A stretch of DNA of 64,000 nt. Source: Gentiana macrophylla (lineage: Eukaryota; Streptophyta; Magnoliopsida; Gentianales; Gentianaceae). Under the pieces are notes generated by a model that saw only the letters and a program-made list of their open reading frames with translations, made no database searches and was not told where the DNA came from. Below, piece after piece: positions 1 to 10,549 of the stretch. The stretch lies in assembly GCA_026214975.1 (NCBI GenBank), contig CM047807.1:65327824-65391823 (forward strand), read 5' to 3'. Position numbers and translations under genes: made by a program. Within the stretch, counting starts at the first letter, position 1. Every line of letters begins with the position of its first letter.

Positions 1-251
1 AGGCAAGGCCAAGTGGTCTATGAGTAATTCCCTAAGATTTAGATAGTTTAATAGGGGTGATGCCCTGAAACTTTCTCACCAGTCATCCTTGCTTCACTCC
101 ATGTAAAGCGCAAAGATTACCAGGGGTGATGCCCTGATACTTTCTTGCCGTACATTGGAGCTTGAATACATTCAGAACAAAATGGTTTTTAGCTCAAAGC
201 CAATGGCAGATTGACTACCTATGCTTACATCCATCGGTGGATTAAAGCAAA
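1..251. other. Left flank, unassigned
   Basis: No coding potential is visible. It holds two similar short stretches containing GGGGTGATGCCCTGA (about 54-68 and 123-137), suggesting an older repeat. The last five bases, GCAAA (247-251), are the candidate left target-site duplication of the element starting at 252. The matching right copy is not in the window. Confidence 0.4.
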
Positions 252-568
252 TGATGACGGTTAAAATAGTCTATCATACAACATCAACATTCTATCCATT
301 ATAAGACAAAAATAGTTGTTTCGACCTAGAAGTATGAACCATTTGAGTTGAATAGCATATGTCAGGTTCGTGAGTCAAGAAATCTGCATTTAGCATTTAT
401 CTTCCTTGTTTCGATATTATTTCGTGCATTATTTGATGATTTTCTGGATACGAAATATTGGGCTGAGCAACATGGACGAATCTGGAGTGGGCTGAACGAA
501 TGGAATGGGCCTAGGGTACTCCCGAACATTCCAAGTTAAGTCGGCTGAAGAAAAGGACGAAAATACGC

Positions 569-604
569 TCGGTAACCTGGGAGGCGGTGCCGACTTACCA
601 AGAG
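569..604 (+). repeat. Paired dyad motif, GyA LTR copy
   Basis: TCGGTAACCTGGGA (569-582) is followed by CCGACTTACCAAGAG (590-604). The 3' LTR copy (14861-14895) has the better preserved TCGGTAAACCGGGA. The core is CGGT-AA-ACCG. Related pairs occur at 1871-1905 and 3543-3578. Confidence 0.5.
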
Positions 605-676
605 TCCAGATCCTTCTGAAACGCGTTTTCTTCTACCAGAGGTAGAACTAGATGTTTCTAAGTCGGTTTAGATAGC

Positions 677-685
677 TATAAATAA
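677..685 (+). promoter_or_regulatory. TATA box of GyA 5' LTR
   Basis: TATAAATAA lies about 425 bases into the LTR. The same sequence is at 14969-14977 in the 3' LTR. It is the likely core promoter of the genomic RNA. Confidence 0.7.
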
Positions 686-1715
686 GAGGCTTCACCTCCG
701 AACACATGTGTACAATTTTCAAGACAAATATTATGCAATAAAAGTTCATTTTTCTTTCTTTTATTTTTTTTCTGAGTTCTGGTCGGAGAGACGACGGAGT
801 CGCCGCCAAAGGAGAGATCCGAGGGAGATCTATGCTCGTCTTCGAGGGTACTATTTTCTGTCTTTTCCAAGATGTACATCTATCGTTGTTCTATTCGACT
901 AGTATGTTTTAATTGCTTATTTAGTTTAATTATGTAGTAGTTAGTTTATTTAGCCCATGTGTTGTAGATCTGATTCGTTGGTGAAAAAAATCATGAAATA
1001 GCGATTGCGTTCTTTAGATCTGTGACGGTCTATATCACTAGATCTGAATACCTAGTAAATTACTAATTCATGGTAATCGGTGCCAGCTACATTGATCGTT
1101 AGATTTAATTTACATGTTTTAAGCCTGATCAACTATTTAAATGTCATCGTAAACTAGCATAAAATACTAATAGTGAAGTGCTATGTTTGGACATTATCTA
1201 GAATGGACCCTAGGAACATGTTGATCAATGTTGACAGCTGTCTAGGCGGGTTTACGGTTTGAGTTAGCGCTCAATATCGACAGCTCTAGTTCTTTATGCG
1301 TATGGGCTATTATGGACCAATAATGGAGGGTAGCTTGCGTATAGATTTTCTACTACCATTGTCGGATTAGATAGGGTTAGGAGTTGTACCCGTAGCTGAA
1401 CAATGAATAAATTCACCAGTGGGGAGGATTGTTGCATGTGTGAGGGGAATAACTAATTACTCATAATTGAACTAATACATCAGAAACTCTAGTTTGCTAC
1501 TTTGAACTTGCATAATCTTGCTAGTTGATTGTTACCAATTTTTTTTACTATTGTCTATGTTATAGTTTTTCGTAGACCATTATCGTGACAAGCTCAATCT
1601 TGATAATTAGACGTTCTTACGAGTCTCTGTGGGATCGACCTTGACTCACCAGTACTCTACTACGATAGACGTAGTCCTATTCCTCGTAAGTGCTTTGAAC
1701 GCGATCAAGATTTTC

Positions 1716-1733
1716 TGGCGCCGTTGCCGGGGA
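1716..1733 (+). other. Primer binding site of GyA (tRNA-Asp type)
   Basis: TGGCGCCGTTGCCGGGGA is the characteristic primer binding sequence of plant Athila/Tat gypsy elements. It lies 8 bases after the LTR end. The identical 18-mer occurs at 60458-60475 in GyE. Confidence 0.9.
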
Positions 1734-2273
1734 CTCGTGTCAAGAATACTTTTTATTTAAGATTGAGTTTTCTGTATATATTTGAGTCTACTTAATCGAG
1801 TCTATTTTATTTTCTGTTTATACTAGAGTCATACAGTATCAATTTTGTTAAAAATCTTGAAAAATTGCTTCCGGTTTACCGAGTGTCCACCCAGATAAAC
1901 CGTGGGTCTAAATTTTGGCAGAATCATTTCTGTTAGTTCAGATTCAAGTCAGTAGTCAGAGTGTGTATTTTTTAGTTTGCCAGGCATGTGTAACAGCTGG
2001 CGAGGCAAGTCACTGACCCTTTTACTTTCTTTTTGTGTCTTGCAGTACGCTACACGAAGTTCAGCTGCCAAATTCAAGAGATTCATACCTGAGATTGAAA
2101 AGTTTGCTAGACAAAGGAGAAAGGAAACTTGAGAGAGACCTGTTTGGCTGGCGAATAAAGTGGTTTCGAATGAAGGAGATCACAACGAGAGGGAAGAAGA
2201 GGTTCCTCCTTTGGAAGATACAGAAATCAACATGGCACAGAACGGACAGAATGGATAGAATGGAGCAGGAGTT
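1734..2273 (+). other. GyA untranslated leader
   Basis: This is the leader between the PBS and the recognisable gag. It holds a paired motif at 1871-1905 (CCGGTTTACCGAG, then CCAGATAAACCGTGG). Short reading frames here have no recognisable product. Confidence 0.6.
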
Positions 2274-3887
2274 GTGGTACAAGCAGATAGAAGAACTCTA
2301 CAGAGTTATGCAATGCCAACGATTGAGCAATTCGTGCCAGTGATTGTTCAGTCTGAGGATGCAACTAAGGTATTTCACCCGAAACCAAATGTGATTCAGA
2401 TGGTGACTAATTACACTACCTTTCATGGAGTAATGAACGAAGATCCTAGTGTACACGTCACCAACTTTCTAGAAATAGTCAGCACGGTCAAGCCAGCAGG
2501 AGTACCGGGAGACAACATCAAGTTGAAATGGTTTCCATTAACTCTGAAGGACAAAGCGAAGATATGGTTATTGTCTCTAACACTAGGATCGATCCAAACT
2601 TGGACCGATCTATTGCAGAAGTTTATGAATAAGTACTGCCCATCTGGGAAGTCACTACAAATGAGACAAGACATTATGAACTTCAAGAAAAGACCCAATG
2701 AAACCTTGGAAGAAGCATGTGAAATATTTAAGGAAGCACAGAGGAGATGCCCAATTCATGATATCACTTTGCCTATATGAATGCATAGTTTCTATCACGG
2801 ATTACGACCAAGTGTACAAATGAGAGTAGATGCATCGAGCAACGGATGTTTTGCGTTGCTATCACCTGAAGAAGCCAAAGAGAAGTTGGAGTCAATCACA
2901 CTGACAAGTCAATGCCAAATTGAAACGGCCAAAGTAGCTGAAGGCGTACTTGGAGAAGATACTTCTCAACAGATCTTATTCCAGCTAATGGCAATGAATG
3001 AGAAGATAGATGGCATGCAAGATCGCATAGCCAAGGTTGAAAAAGTTCATGAAATTGAAGCAACTAACATTGAGGACGTGAACTATATAGGGAGGTAAGG
3101 AAATCATTATGGGGTCGGATATCGCCCAGGTTCTCATGACCACCCTGGAGGATTCATGCCTCAATTCAACAAGTCCGATGGTTGGGAAGCAGCCATGGAT
3201 AAAATGAGCTCAACTGTGACCGAAACGGTAAATCAACTTACAAAATCCATGACTGAGCTGAACACAATATTTACCACATATTTTTAGAAGAAGGATACAA
3301 GAATGACCAATCAAGAAGCATTGTTGCAGAATCTGTCACACCAAGTGGGGCAGATTGCAGAACAAGTGTCAGCCCGTCCTTCAGGAGGATTGCCAAGTAA
3401 TATTGAGAAAAATATGAAGAATGTGAATAAAATCTTGACTAGAAGTGGAAAGGAACTTCCTAGGTGAGTTATACCAACTGTCCAAGATGAATCAGAAAGC
3501 AGTCAGCTGCAGAACGCAGCAGAATCTGGAGAAAAAGAGGGGCCGGTAAATCGGGACACTACTCTGGTAAACCGGGAGTCTGAAAATTCATCTGACAAGC
3601 AGGCAGAGCAGCAGCAGTCAGTAGGTAAGTATTCACGAACTGTAACTATTAATCCTGCTACTTTACCCTATCCTCCTAGGAAATATAAGCCGATTAATGA
3701 TGATGCGCATTATAAAAAGTTTATAGAAATGTTTAAAAAGTTGCAATTGAATATATCTTTGGTAGAAGCTGTGGCCGGAATGCCAGAGTAAACAAAATTC
3801 TTGAAAGAATCAATCTCTACCAAAAGGAAGTTATTAGACCTTGAGACTATATGCCTTAACGAGGAATGTTCGACAGTTTTGCAATAC
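2274..3887 (+). pseudogene. GyA gag remnant (Retrotrans_gag type)
   Basis: This encodes the structural Gag of an Athila/Tat element, which would form the cytoplasmic virus-like particle. One frame runs from 2274 to 3887 and is broken by in-frame stops near 2778, 3096, 3285, 3465 and 3789 rather than by frameshifts. The middle part (about 2400-2800) has the retrotransposon gag pattern: WFPLTLKDKAKIWL, a W..L..KF..KY segment, then FKKRPNETLEEA and a YHGLRP-like segment. The tail has the Athila/Tat junction signature PYPPR and the segment leading to LNEECS before the protease. The frame ends exactly at codon TAC (3885-3887), where GyB inserted, and resumes in frame at 8687. The true start codon is unclear; the open frame extends upstream of 2274 but is less conserved. 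Confidence 0.82.
3543..3578 (+). repeat. Paired dyad motif inside GyA gag
   Basis: CCGGTAAATCGGGAC (3543-3557) and CTGGTAAACCGGGAG (3564-3578) are repeated with a 21-base period. They match the CGGT-AA-ACCG motif of the GyA LTR although they lie within the gag reading frame. Confidence 0.55.
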
Positions 3888-4572
3888 TGTAATATTCCGA
3901 TTTTCGAGAAAGGGCAGACGTGTCATTTTGGAGTTAAATTTTATAAGATAAATATATATATTTTTTAGGAATTTATATATATATATTTTAAGGAAATCTG
4001 ATTTTTAGGAAAAAGGGTAATTAAGGAAAAAAAGGGATTAGGTTAATTATTGGGATTTTCCTATTTAAGGAAAATAGACCCCAAACAGTTTTCCCTAATT
4101 ATTAATATCAGATTTTCCACCTCCTAATCCCTTCTACCAGCGTGTGAGAGCTTGAGAGAAAGGCTAAGAGTTTCTTCCATTTTCTAAGTCGGATCATAAC
4201 GGTTTTCAGATCAGAATAGGGCATCGGAATCGTCGTAAAGAGAGCATCGATTCAATATCAGAAAGTTGGAGCTTTTCCCAAGGTTTCTCTAGAAAAGGTG
4301 TTCGTTTGCTGCAGTCTTTCTGGGTTTTGGCTTGGATTAGCTTGCTTATAAGGTAAGAAGCTCTTCCTACAATTTCAATTATCATTATTGATGTTTAGAT
4401 CGTGTTTTCTGATGCGTAGATGTAAGAAAATTGGGCTTTTTCGTTGATCAAAGGATCATAGACGTTTAGATATGTTTTCTACGTTTTTCTGAGTTGAAAT
4501 CGATGTCAATTAGGTTAGAAACGGATCAGAAATCGCGTTTTTAAGATTTAGAATTTTGGGGAAAACCTAGGC

Positions 4573-4765
4573 GGACGGGCGTTTGCATTAGGCAAACGGG
4601 CGTTCGTGACCCTAGTAGCTCAGACGGGCGCCTCGCACAAGCGCACGGGCGTTTGAGGTCGAAATGTTGATTCGTGATGTAGTGTTTTTTTGATGCACGG
4701 GCGCCTGGTTTAGTGGACGGGCGTTCAAGGCCAAACAGGCGTCCATAGGATGTCAAACGGGCGTT
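4573..4765 (+). repeat. Cluster of paired ACGGGCG dyad motifs in GyB LTR
   Basis: ACGGGCG occurs at 4575, 4596, 4624, 4645, 4697, 4717, 4735 (as ACAGGCG) and 4757. Grouped as pairs the spacings are 21, 21, 20 and 22. Flanking bases often form arms around a central GG, for example CAAACG-GG-CGTT. The truncated 3' LTR retains copies at 7194, 7245, 7267, 7285 and 7307. Confidence 0.7.
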
Positions 4766-5224
4766 TCGCCTATTTTGGCTAGTTTTTACTGTTTTATCTT
4801 TTCAGCTTGGTTTTGGCTTCATAATCGTGTTTTCACTGTTTTAATCCCTTAGTCATGATATGTTAACATCAACTAAACATGAACAAACTTCGATTGAACT
4901 TCTGATTCGTTCAGTTAAAACACCGAATGTACTCTTAAAGGGAGATGAAGTTCGGATCCATCGGAAGGGCATGAAAGGGCTTGTGCTTTGATGAACTAGA
5001 GTTCATCAATGTCTGTGTAATTGCTAGGCCTTGTCTGTGTCTAGTGGTCTAAGAAAGGGAGTTAATTTTGTGAGGGAGCTTACTTGAAAACACTTAGGTG
5101 GCTAGTTAATAACCATTAATAATTACATACTTGCATAGTAATAAGATTAAACATCATGTCATCCTTGGTAAGGCACAAGACTATATCGCAATGTGTAGGC
5201 ATTCGGATAGGGCGAATAAACCAG

Positions 5225-5385
5225 CTGGCCTTTCTAGAGGCACCAGGAGTAGTGGGTTCTCGTTGTGGATAACTCTGATGGCCCAAGGGCACTAGGAGTA
5301 GAGGGACTTCACAGGTGAATAACTTTGCTGGCCATTAGAGGGCACCAGGAGCAGAGGGACTTTACAATTGAATAACTCCGTAGGT
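5225..5385 (+). repeat. Tandem repeat of about 50-53 bp in GyB LTR
   Basis: There are three units starting at CTGGCC or ATGGCC (5225, 5278, 5328). Each contains a GGCAC[C/T]AGGAG[C/T]AG core and ends near GAATAACT. The same array is in the 3' LTR from about 7773. Confidence 0.7.
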
Positions 5386-6135
5386 TCATAAGACCCCAAG
5401 TACGGAGGGACTTCGCCGAACACGTATACTATCGAGACTAGCCCATGTCTATTGGTGAGTTCCACCAATAGGTTGCACCCAGATGACTCGTGGTGGGCAG
5501 CACCATGCGTAGTGCCCTTGAATGCGGATGTAACAAAGATAAGCTAAGTTGGAAACAGTTAGTCATGACATGTTGATGGACATGAAGTGAACCCTTGATT
5601 GAGTCGGTCTCATAAAGATAATTAAAATAATAAACTTGTTAAAGAGCCTTAATTAAATTGTATCTTCTACTTCTTACTATGTACAATATACTTACCTCAA
5701 ATGCATGTTTATTTATGTGTTTGGGGGAGAGAAGACGAACAGGTAATCCCGCAGTTCGAGGAGGACTTTGATGACGACAATTAGGGACGCCGAAGTTGAA
5801 GGCTTTATTTATTTATATTTATATTCACTAGACTTGTTGTCGTTGGGGAATTTCTTGTAATTTTCTTTAGTACGTGCTTTCATAGGATTTCGTACGTTGT
5901 TACGTTTCGTTTGGTTTTCCAATGTAATAAATGTTACATTTCTATCTTTAGTATGTCGATTTCTATTCTTAGTAGCATTTATGATGTTTTGCCGAGTCTT
6001 TTGAGCTTCCGTTTTGCTGAACTCGATACGACGTAGTAGAGGCTTACAGGTAATATTAGATTTATTTAATGTCATACGTGCCGAGCATTTTGTTTCCGGA
6101 TAAGGACTCGGTATCCGGGAGCGGGGCGTTACAGT

Positions 6136-6146
6136 TGGTATCAGAG
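6136..6146 (+). other. Primer binding site of GyB (tRNA-iMet type)
   Basis: TGGTATCAGAG starts two bases after the LTR end. It is complementary to the 3' end of initiator tRNA-Met, as in chromoviruses and most copia elements. Confidence 0.8.
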
Positions 6147-6230
6147 AGAAGCGTCCTTTAGGCATCCTTTCTTCTAAGATAAGTTTCTCTAGATCTCTTA
6201 GTAACATTCTGGTTTCCCTTGATCATCAGG

Positions 6231-7189
6231 ATGGTGTTCACGAGAACTGGAGAAGGTGCAGAGTCTTCCAGAGTTCGACGGGAAAGTCCAACACCGGTCG
6301 TAGGAGGCGGTGTTGTGAGGCAGATTCCTCCACCTCATCGGAGTATGTCACCACCACCTCATACTGCGACACCTACACCAAGATCTCAACAGAGTTTGTC
6401 ACCATGACCTCATCAGGGGCAACCTCCACGATGGCATGTGGGGAGTTCGGTTCAGTTCTCTTTGGTAAGCGATGTTCCAGCTGGTTTTGTACCTCCGCCG
6501 GTAAGCTACCTTGTACACCAACAAGTTTAAAGAGTTGGGAAGGTTTTACCCTGAGCTAATGAAGGTTTAAGAGAGGAAAATGGCACTCTACAAGGAAGGT
6601 TTGGCCTATGAAATACAATCCGGTATGTTGGGTTTCACGGCAAGGAACATGGCTGAATTGTTGAATAAGGCTTTGGAAGTTGAGAACTTTAGGAAGAAGG
6701 CCACCGTTGTAATTGGAGTAAAAAGACCTTTGCAGAGTAGCCAAGTAGAAGATCAAGAAGCACCTCAGCCGCAAGAAGAGAAAAGGATTATGGCACCTCA
6801 AGCCGCTAGGTCATCCGGCAGCACATCGAGTTGCCCAAAGTGTAAAAGGAATCACTCCGGAGAATGTCGGGCAGATACAAATGGTTGATATCATTGTGGA
6901 GACCCCGGACATTACGCAAGGCAGTGTCCTATGCAGAACACAAAGGAAATTCAAAGAAATGGCAATGGAGGTGCAACTCGACCAACGAGGGTGTTTGCTA
7001 TGGATGCAGTCATACCAGGTACCTTTCAGTTCGTTTGTTTTATCAAGATATTCTTATGACATGAATTAAGTTCATGTTGTAATTATGGTTAAATAAATGA
7101 ACTAACTTTTAGGCACGTTAATAACGGGTAACATAGCTATATCAACATTAATTAATACGAGAGTGTCAAAACTTTTGGTGTTAAGTAAG
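6231..7189 (+). pseudogene. GyB gag and start of protease
   Basis: ATG 6231 begins a proline-rich N-terminus and a stop follows at about 6405. After a deletion of the central gag domain, the frame resumes at 6580 with the typical C-terminal gag segment, in which an L.KALEVE pattern leads into basic residues. A nucleocapsid-like region follows: CPKCKRNHSGEC, then YHCGDPGHYARQCP, a CCHC zinc knuckle whose first cysteine codon is now TGA (6886-6888). After this comes FAMDAVIPG, the usual link to protease, and, beyond a likely intron (7019-7112), GTLITGNIAIS, the protease N-terminus. The sequence breaks at about 7190 into LTR. Gag would package RNA through the zinc knuckle; this copy cannot do so. 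Confidence 0.75.
7019..7112 (+). other. Candidate intron at GyB gag-protease junction
   Basis: A donor CCAG|GTAC and acceptor TTTTAG|GCACG bound a 94-base AT-rich segment with stops. Joining the flanks restores an uninterrupted VIPGTLITGNI-type protease entry. Seen: the splice-site dinucleotides and restored frame. Inferred: actual splicing. An AT-rich insertion is the alternative. Confidence 0.45.
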
Positions 7190-8681
7190 GCAGACGGGCG
7201 TTTGAGGTTAGAATGTTGATTCAGGATGTAGCTGTTTTTGACGGACGGGCGTTTGGGGTTTAGTGGACGGGCGTTCAAGGCCAAACGGGCGTCCATAGGA
7301 TGTCAAACGGGTGTTTGACCTGTTTTGCCTAGTTTTTACTGTTTTATCTTTTCAGCTTGGTTTTGGCTTCATAATCGTGTTTTCACTATTTTAAACCCTT
7401 AGTCATGATATGTTAACATCAACTAAACATGGACAAACTTCGATTGAACTTTTGATTCTTTCAGTTAAAACACCGAATGTACTCTTAAAGGGAGTTGAAG
7501 TTTGGATCCGTCGGAAGGGCATGAAAGGGCTTGTGCTTTGATGAACTAGAGTTCATCAATGTCTGTGTAATTGCTAGGCCTTGTCCGTGTCTAGTGGCTA
7601 AGAAAGAGAGTTGAGTTTGTGAGGGAGCTTACTTGAAAACACTTAGGTGGCTAGTTAATAACCATTAATAATTGCATACTTGCATAGTAATAAGATTAAA
7701 CATCATGTCATCCTTGGTAAGGCACAAGACTATATCGCAATGTGTAGGCCTTCGGATAGGGCGAGTAAACTTGATGGCCTTTCTAGAGGCACCAGGAGTA
7801 GAGGGCACTCGTTGTGGATAACTCTGCTGGCCCAAGGGCACTAGGAGTAGAGGGACTTCACAAGTGAATAACTTTGCTGTCCATTAGAGGGCACCAGGAG
7901 CAGAGGGACTTTACAATTGAATAACTCCGTAGGTTCATAAGACCCCAAGTACGGAGGGACTTCACCGAACACGTATACTATCGGGACTAGCCCGTGGCTA
8001 TTGGTGAGTTCCACCAATAGGTTGCACCCAGATGTCTCGTGGTGGGCAGCACCATGCGTAGTGCCCTTGAATGCGGATGTAACAAAGATAAGCTAAGTTA
8101 GAAACAGTTAGTCATGACATGTTGATGGACATGAAGTGAACCCAAGATTGAGTCGGTCTCATAAAGATAATTAAAATAATAAACTTGTTAAAGAGCCTTA
8201 ATTCAATTGTAGCTTCTACTTCTTACTATGTACAATATACATACCTCAAATGCATGTTTATTTATGTGTTTGGGGGAGAGAAGACGAAAGGTAATCCCGC
8301 AGTTCGAGGAGGACTTTGATGACGATGTTTAGGGACGCCGAAGTTGAAGGCTTTATTTATTTCAATTTATATTCACTAGACTTGTTGTCGTTGGGGAATT
8401 TCTTGTAATTTTCTTTAGTACTTGCTTTCATAGGATTTCATACGTTGTTACGTTTCGTTTGGTTTTCCAATGTAATAAATGTTACATTTCTATCTTTAGT
8501 ATGTCGATTTCTATTCTTAGTAGCATTTATGATGTTTTACCGAGTGTTTTGAGCTTCCGTTTTGCTGAACTCGATACGACGTAGTAGAGGCTTACGTGTA
8601 ATATTAGATTTATTTAATGCTATACGTGCCGAGCGTTTCGTTTCCGGATAAGGACTCGGTATCCGGGAGCGGGGTGTTACA
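7190..8681 (+). repeat. GyB 3' LTR, 5'-truncated
   Basis: It aligns with the 5' LTR from about 4640 onward and ends GGGGTGTTACA before the TSD. The break lies next to an ACGGGCG motif (7194-7200), so the deletion may have used the motif copies as short homology. Confidence 0.85.
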
Positions 8682-8686
8682 AATAC

Positions 8687-9238
8687 AAACTGCCTCCCAA
8701 GTGTAAAGTTCCTGGGATCTTTCTCATAACATGCAAAATTGGAGGAGTATGCCTGAATAGAGCATTGTGTGATCTTGGAGCGAGTGTCAATCTTATGCCA
8801 CTCTCCATCTTTCATAAGTTATCCATGAAATAGTTGAATGAAACATATATAACCCTTCAATTAGCAGATAGGTCAATCAAGCAACCGTGTGGAGTGGTGG
8901 AGGATGTTTTGGTGAAAGTTGCTAAGTTTGTATTCCCTATAGCCTTTGTGGTGCTAGACATGGAAGCTAACCACGATGTTCCACTAATCTTAGGAAGACC
9001 TTTCCAAGCAATGAGCAAAACATTGATAGATATTCATAAGGGTGAGCTGATTTTGAGAGTGAATAAGGACAAAGTAGTGTTCAATGTGATGAATTCAATG
9101 AGATATGCCCAAGATAAAGGAGAAGCATGCTACATGCTAGATGCCATAGACGAGCTTGTTTTGGAATTATATCAGGATGTGGCGCTACACCCCAAAGTTA
9201 TGAGGAAACCTGGCATGGGTGTAGCGAAGGTCAAGTGA
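8687..9238 (+). pseudogene. GyA aspartic protease
   Basis: It continues the gag frame after GyB. It starts with the conserved KLPPK.K.PG entry, then a C.IG segment, the catalytic loop CDLGASVNLMP (about 8776-8808) and the flap/second-half pattern VLDMEA....PLILGRPF. One stop (TAG, 8831-8833) interrupts it just after the active site. It would process the Gag-Pol polyprotein. DLGAS in place of DTGAS is normal for Athila/Tat. The frame ends at TGA 9236-9238, and the expected start of RT does not follow. Confidence 0.82.
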
Positions 9239-9346
9239 GAGAAATAGAACCTATATTTTCTGTGGATTTAGGAGGAACCTTTCATAGACCTTCGTGGCAC
9301 AATTTCTTTGACCTAAAATTGACTTGCAAGCTGTTAAGATCATATA

Positions 9347-10549
9347 GCCCCCAAAGACCGAGAGAAAACAACTTTCACATGTCCTTATGGAACTTATGCG
9401 TACAATCGCATGCCTTTTGGGTTATGTAATGCACCTGCAACATTCCAAAGGTGTACGATGTCATTATTTGCGGACATGGTGGAGGATTTTCTTGAGATTT
9501 TCATTGATGATTTCTCTATATTTAGAGATAGATTTGACAAATGCTTGGACAATTTGAGTAAAGTGTTAAAGAGATGTGAAGAGACCAACCTTGTACTTAA
9601 CTGGGAAAAATGTCATTTCATGGTTACAGAAGGAATAGTGTTGGGCCATAGAATTTCAAAGAAAGGAATGGAAGTTGATAGGGAAAAGATAGAGGTGATA
9701 GAGAAATTACCCATTCCGACAAACTTAAAGATGTTGCGAGCCTTTCTTGGCCACGCCGGATTATATGAGAGGTTTATTAAGGACATCTCTAAAGTTTATA
9801 GACCTTTGAAGGAATTGCTTGTGAAGGATGTACATTTCGTATTTCGAGAAGAATGCAAGAAAGCATTCAACACATTGAGACAAATGCTTATAACAGCCCC
9901 AACTCTGGTAGCACCAGATTGGAACAAACCTTTTGAGCTTATGTGTGATGCAAGCGACACGACAGTTGGAGCAGCCCTAGGACAAAGGGAGGATAAAATC
10001 TTTAAGTCTATCTATTGTGCCAGTCGTACCCTTAACCGGGCCCAGAGGAATTATGCGACCACAGAGAAGGAGCTCTTAGATGTTATCTTTGCATTCGACA
10101 AGTTTCGACCTTATCTGATAGGATTGAAAGTCACTGTATTCACTGACCATAGAGCTTTAAAATACCTTCTAACCAAGCAAGACTCCAAGCAAAAATTGTT
10201 GAGATGGATTCTACTCTTACAAGAGTTTGATGTGGAAATCAAAGATAAAAAGGGATCTGAGAACCAGATGGCTGATCACCTGTCGAGATTAACATTGCTG
10301 GAAGAAGAGCAACCGACTGAGATCAGGGAGAGCTTATCTGATGAACAACTTTTTGCCATCTCAAAGGTAGCTCGAAAGGAATCTCAGTCTCGACAACATA
10401 CATCAAAAGTACGCAAGGTATACCCTTGCTTTGCCAACATTGTGAATTATCTAGGAGGAAGGTACCTACCACCGGAATTCACGAATACGGATAAGAAGAA
10501 GTTTTTCACGTATCTGAAGCATTACCATTGGGACGATCCCTACCTATAG
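9347..10549 (+). pseudogene. GyA reverse transcriptase (5'-truncated) and RNase H
   Basis: The recognisable RT starts at about 9347 ([20 protein letters not shown]), so the fingers and motif A with its first catalytic aspartate are missing. Present are [13 protein letters not shown], the catalytic box FIDDFS (about 9500-9517), the GHRIS and thumb region (FLGHAG.Y.RFI), and the RNase H domain with [22 protein letters not shown] and [11 protein letters not shown]. The 379-codon stretch 9410-10549 is open. It would copy genomic RNA and remove the RNA strand. About 100 degenerate bases (9239-9346) mark the deletion. Confidence 0.87.

Larger units (their letters stand above)
252..1707 (+). repeat. 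GyA 5' LTR
   Basis: It starts TGATG and ends GATCA, giving TGAT/ATCA inverted ends. The 3' boundary is set by the PBS at 1716. It has a TATA box at 677-685 and, at about 1630-1645, the phrase GTGGGATCGACCTTGACTC that also occurs near the end of the GyE LTR. It contains a paired CGGT..ACCG-type motif at 569-604. Confidence 0.85.
3888..6133 (+). repeat. GyB 5' LTR
   Basis: It is 2246 bases, starts TGTAATA and ends GGGGCGTTACA just before the PBS. It contains a run of ACGGGCG motifs (4573-4765), a tandem repeat (5225-5385) and an AT-rich start. Its second half matches the truncated 3' LTR at 7190-8681 closely. Confidence 0.88.
3888..8681 (+). mobile_element. GyB: chromovirus-like Ty3-gypsy element with deleted pol
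   Basis: A perfect 5-bp TSD AATAC flanks it (3883-3887 and 8682-8686). It has terminal TGTAA...TTACA, a complete 5' LTR (3888-6133), a tRNA-iMet type PBS (TGGTATCAGAG), gag with a zinc-knuckle region, the first residues of protease, then an abrupt join at about 7190 to a truncated 3' LTR (7190-8681). RT, RNase H, integrase and the first ~700 bases of the 3' LTR are missing. It inserted between two codons of the GyA gag-pro frame. The chromovirus assignment rests on the gag/zinc-knuckle layout and PBS, since no chromodomain remains. Confidence 0.85.

Noticed and set aside
348..539. Small ORF in the GyA 5' LTR with a near copy in the 3' LTR (14639-14830)
   Set aside because: The similarity is explained by LTR duplication; no start context or homology supports a protein.
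4541..4756. Minus-strand ORF over the ACGGGCG cluster
   Set aside because: Created by the repeat words; no homology.
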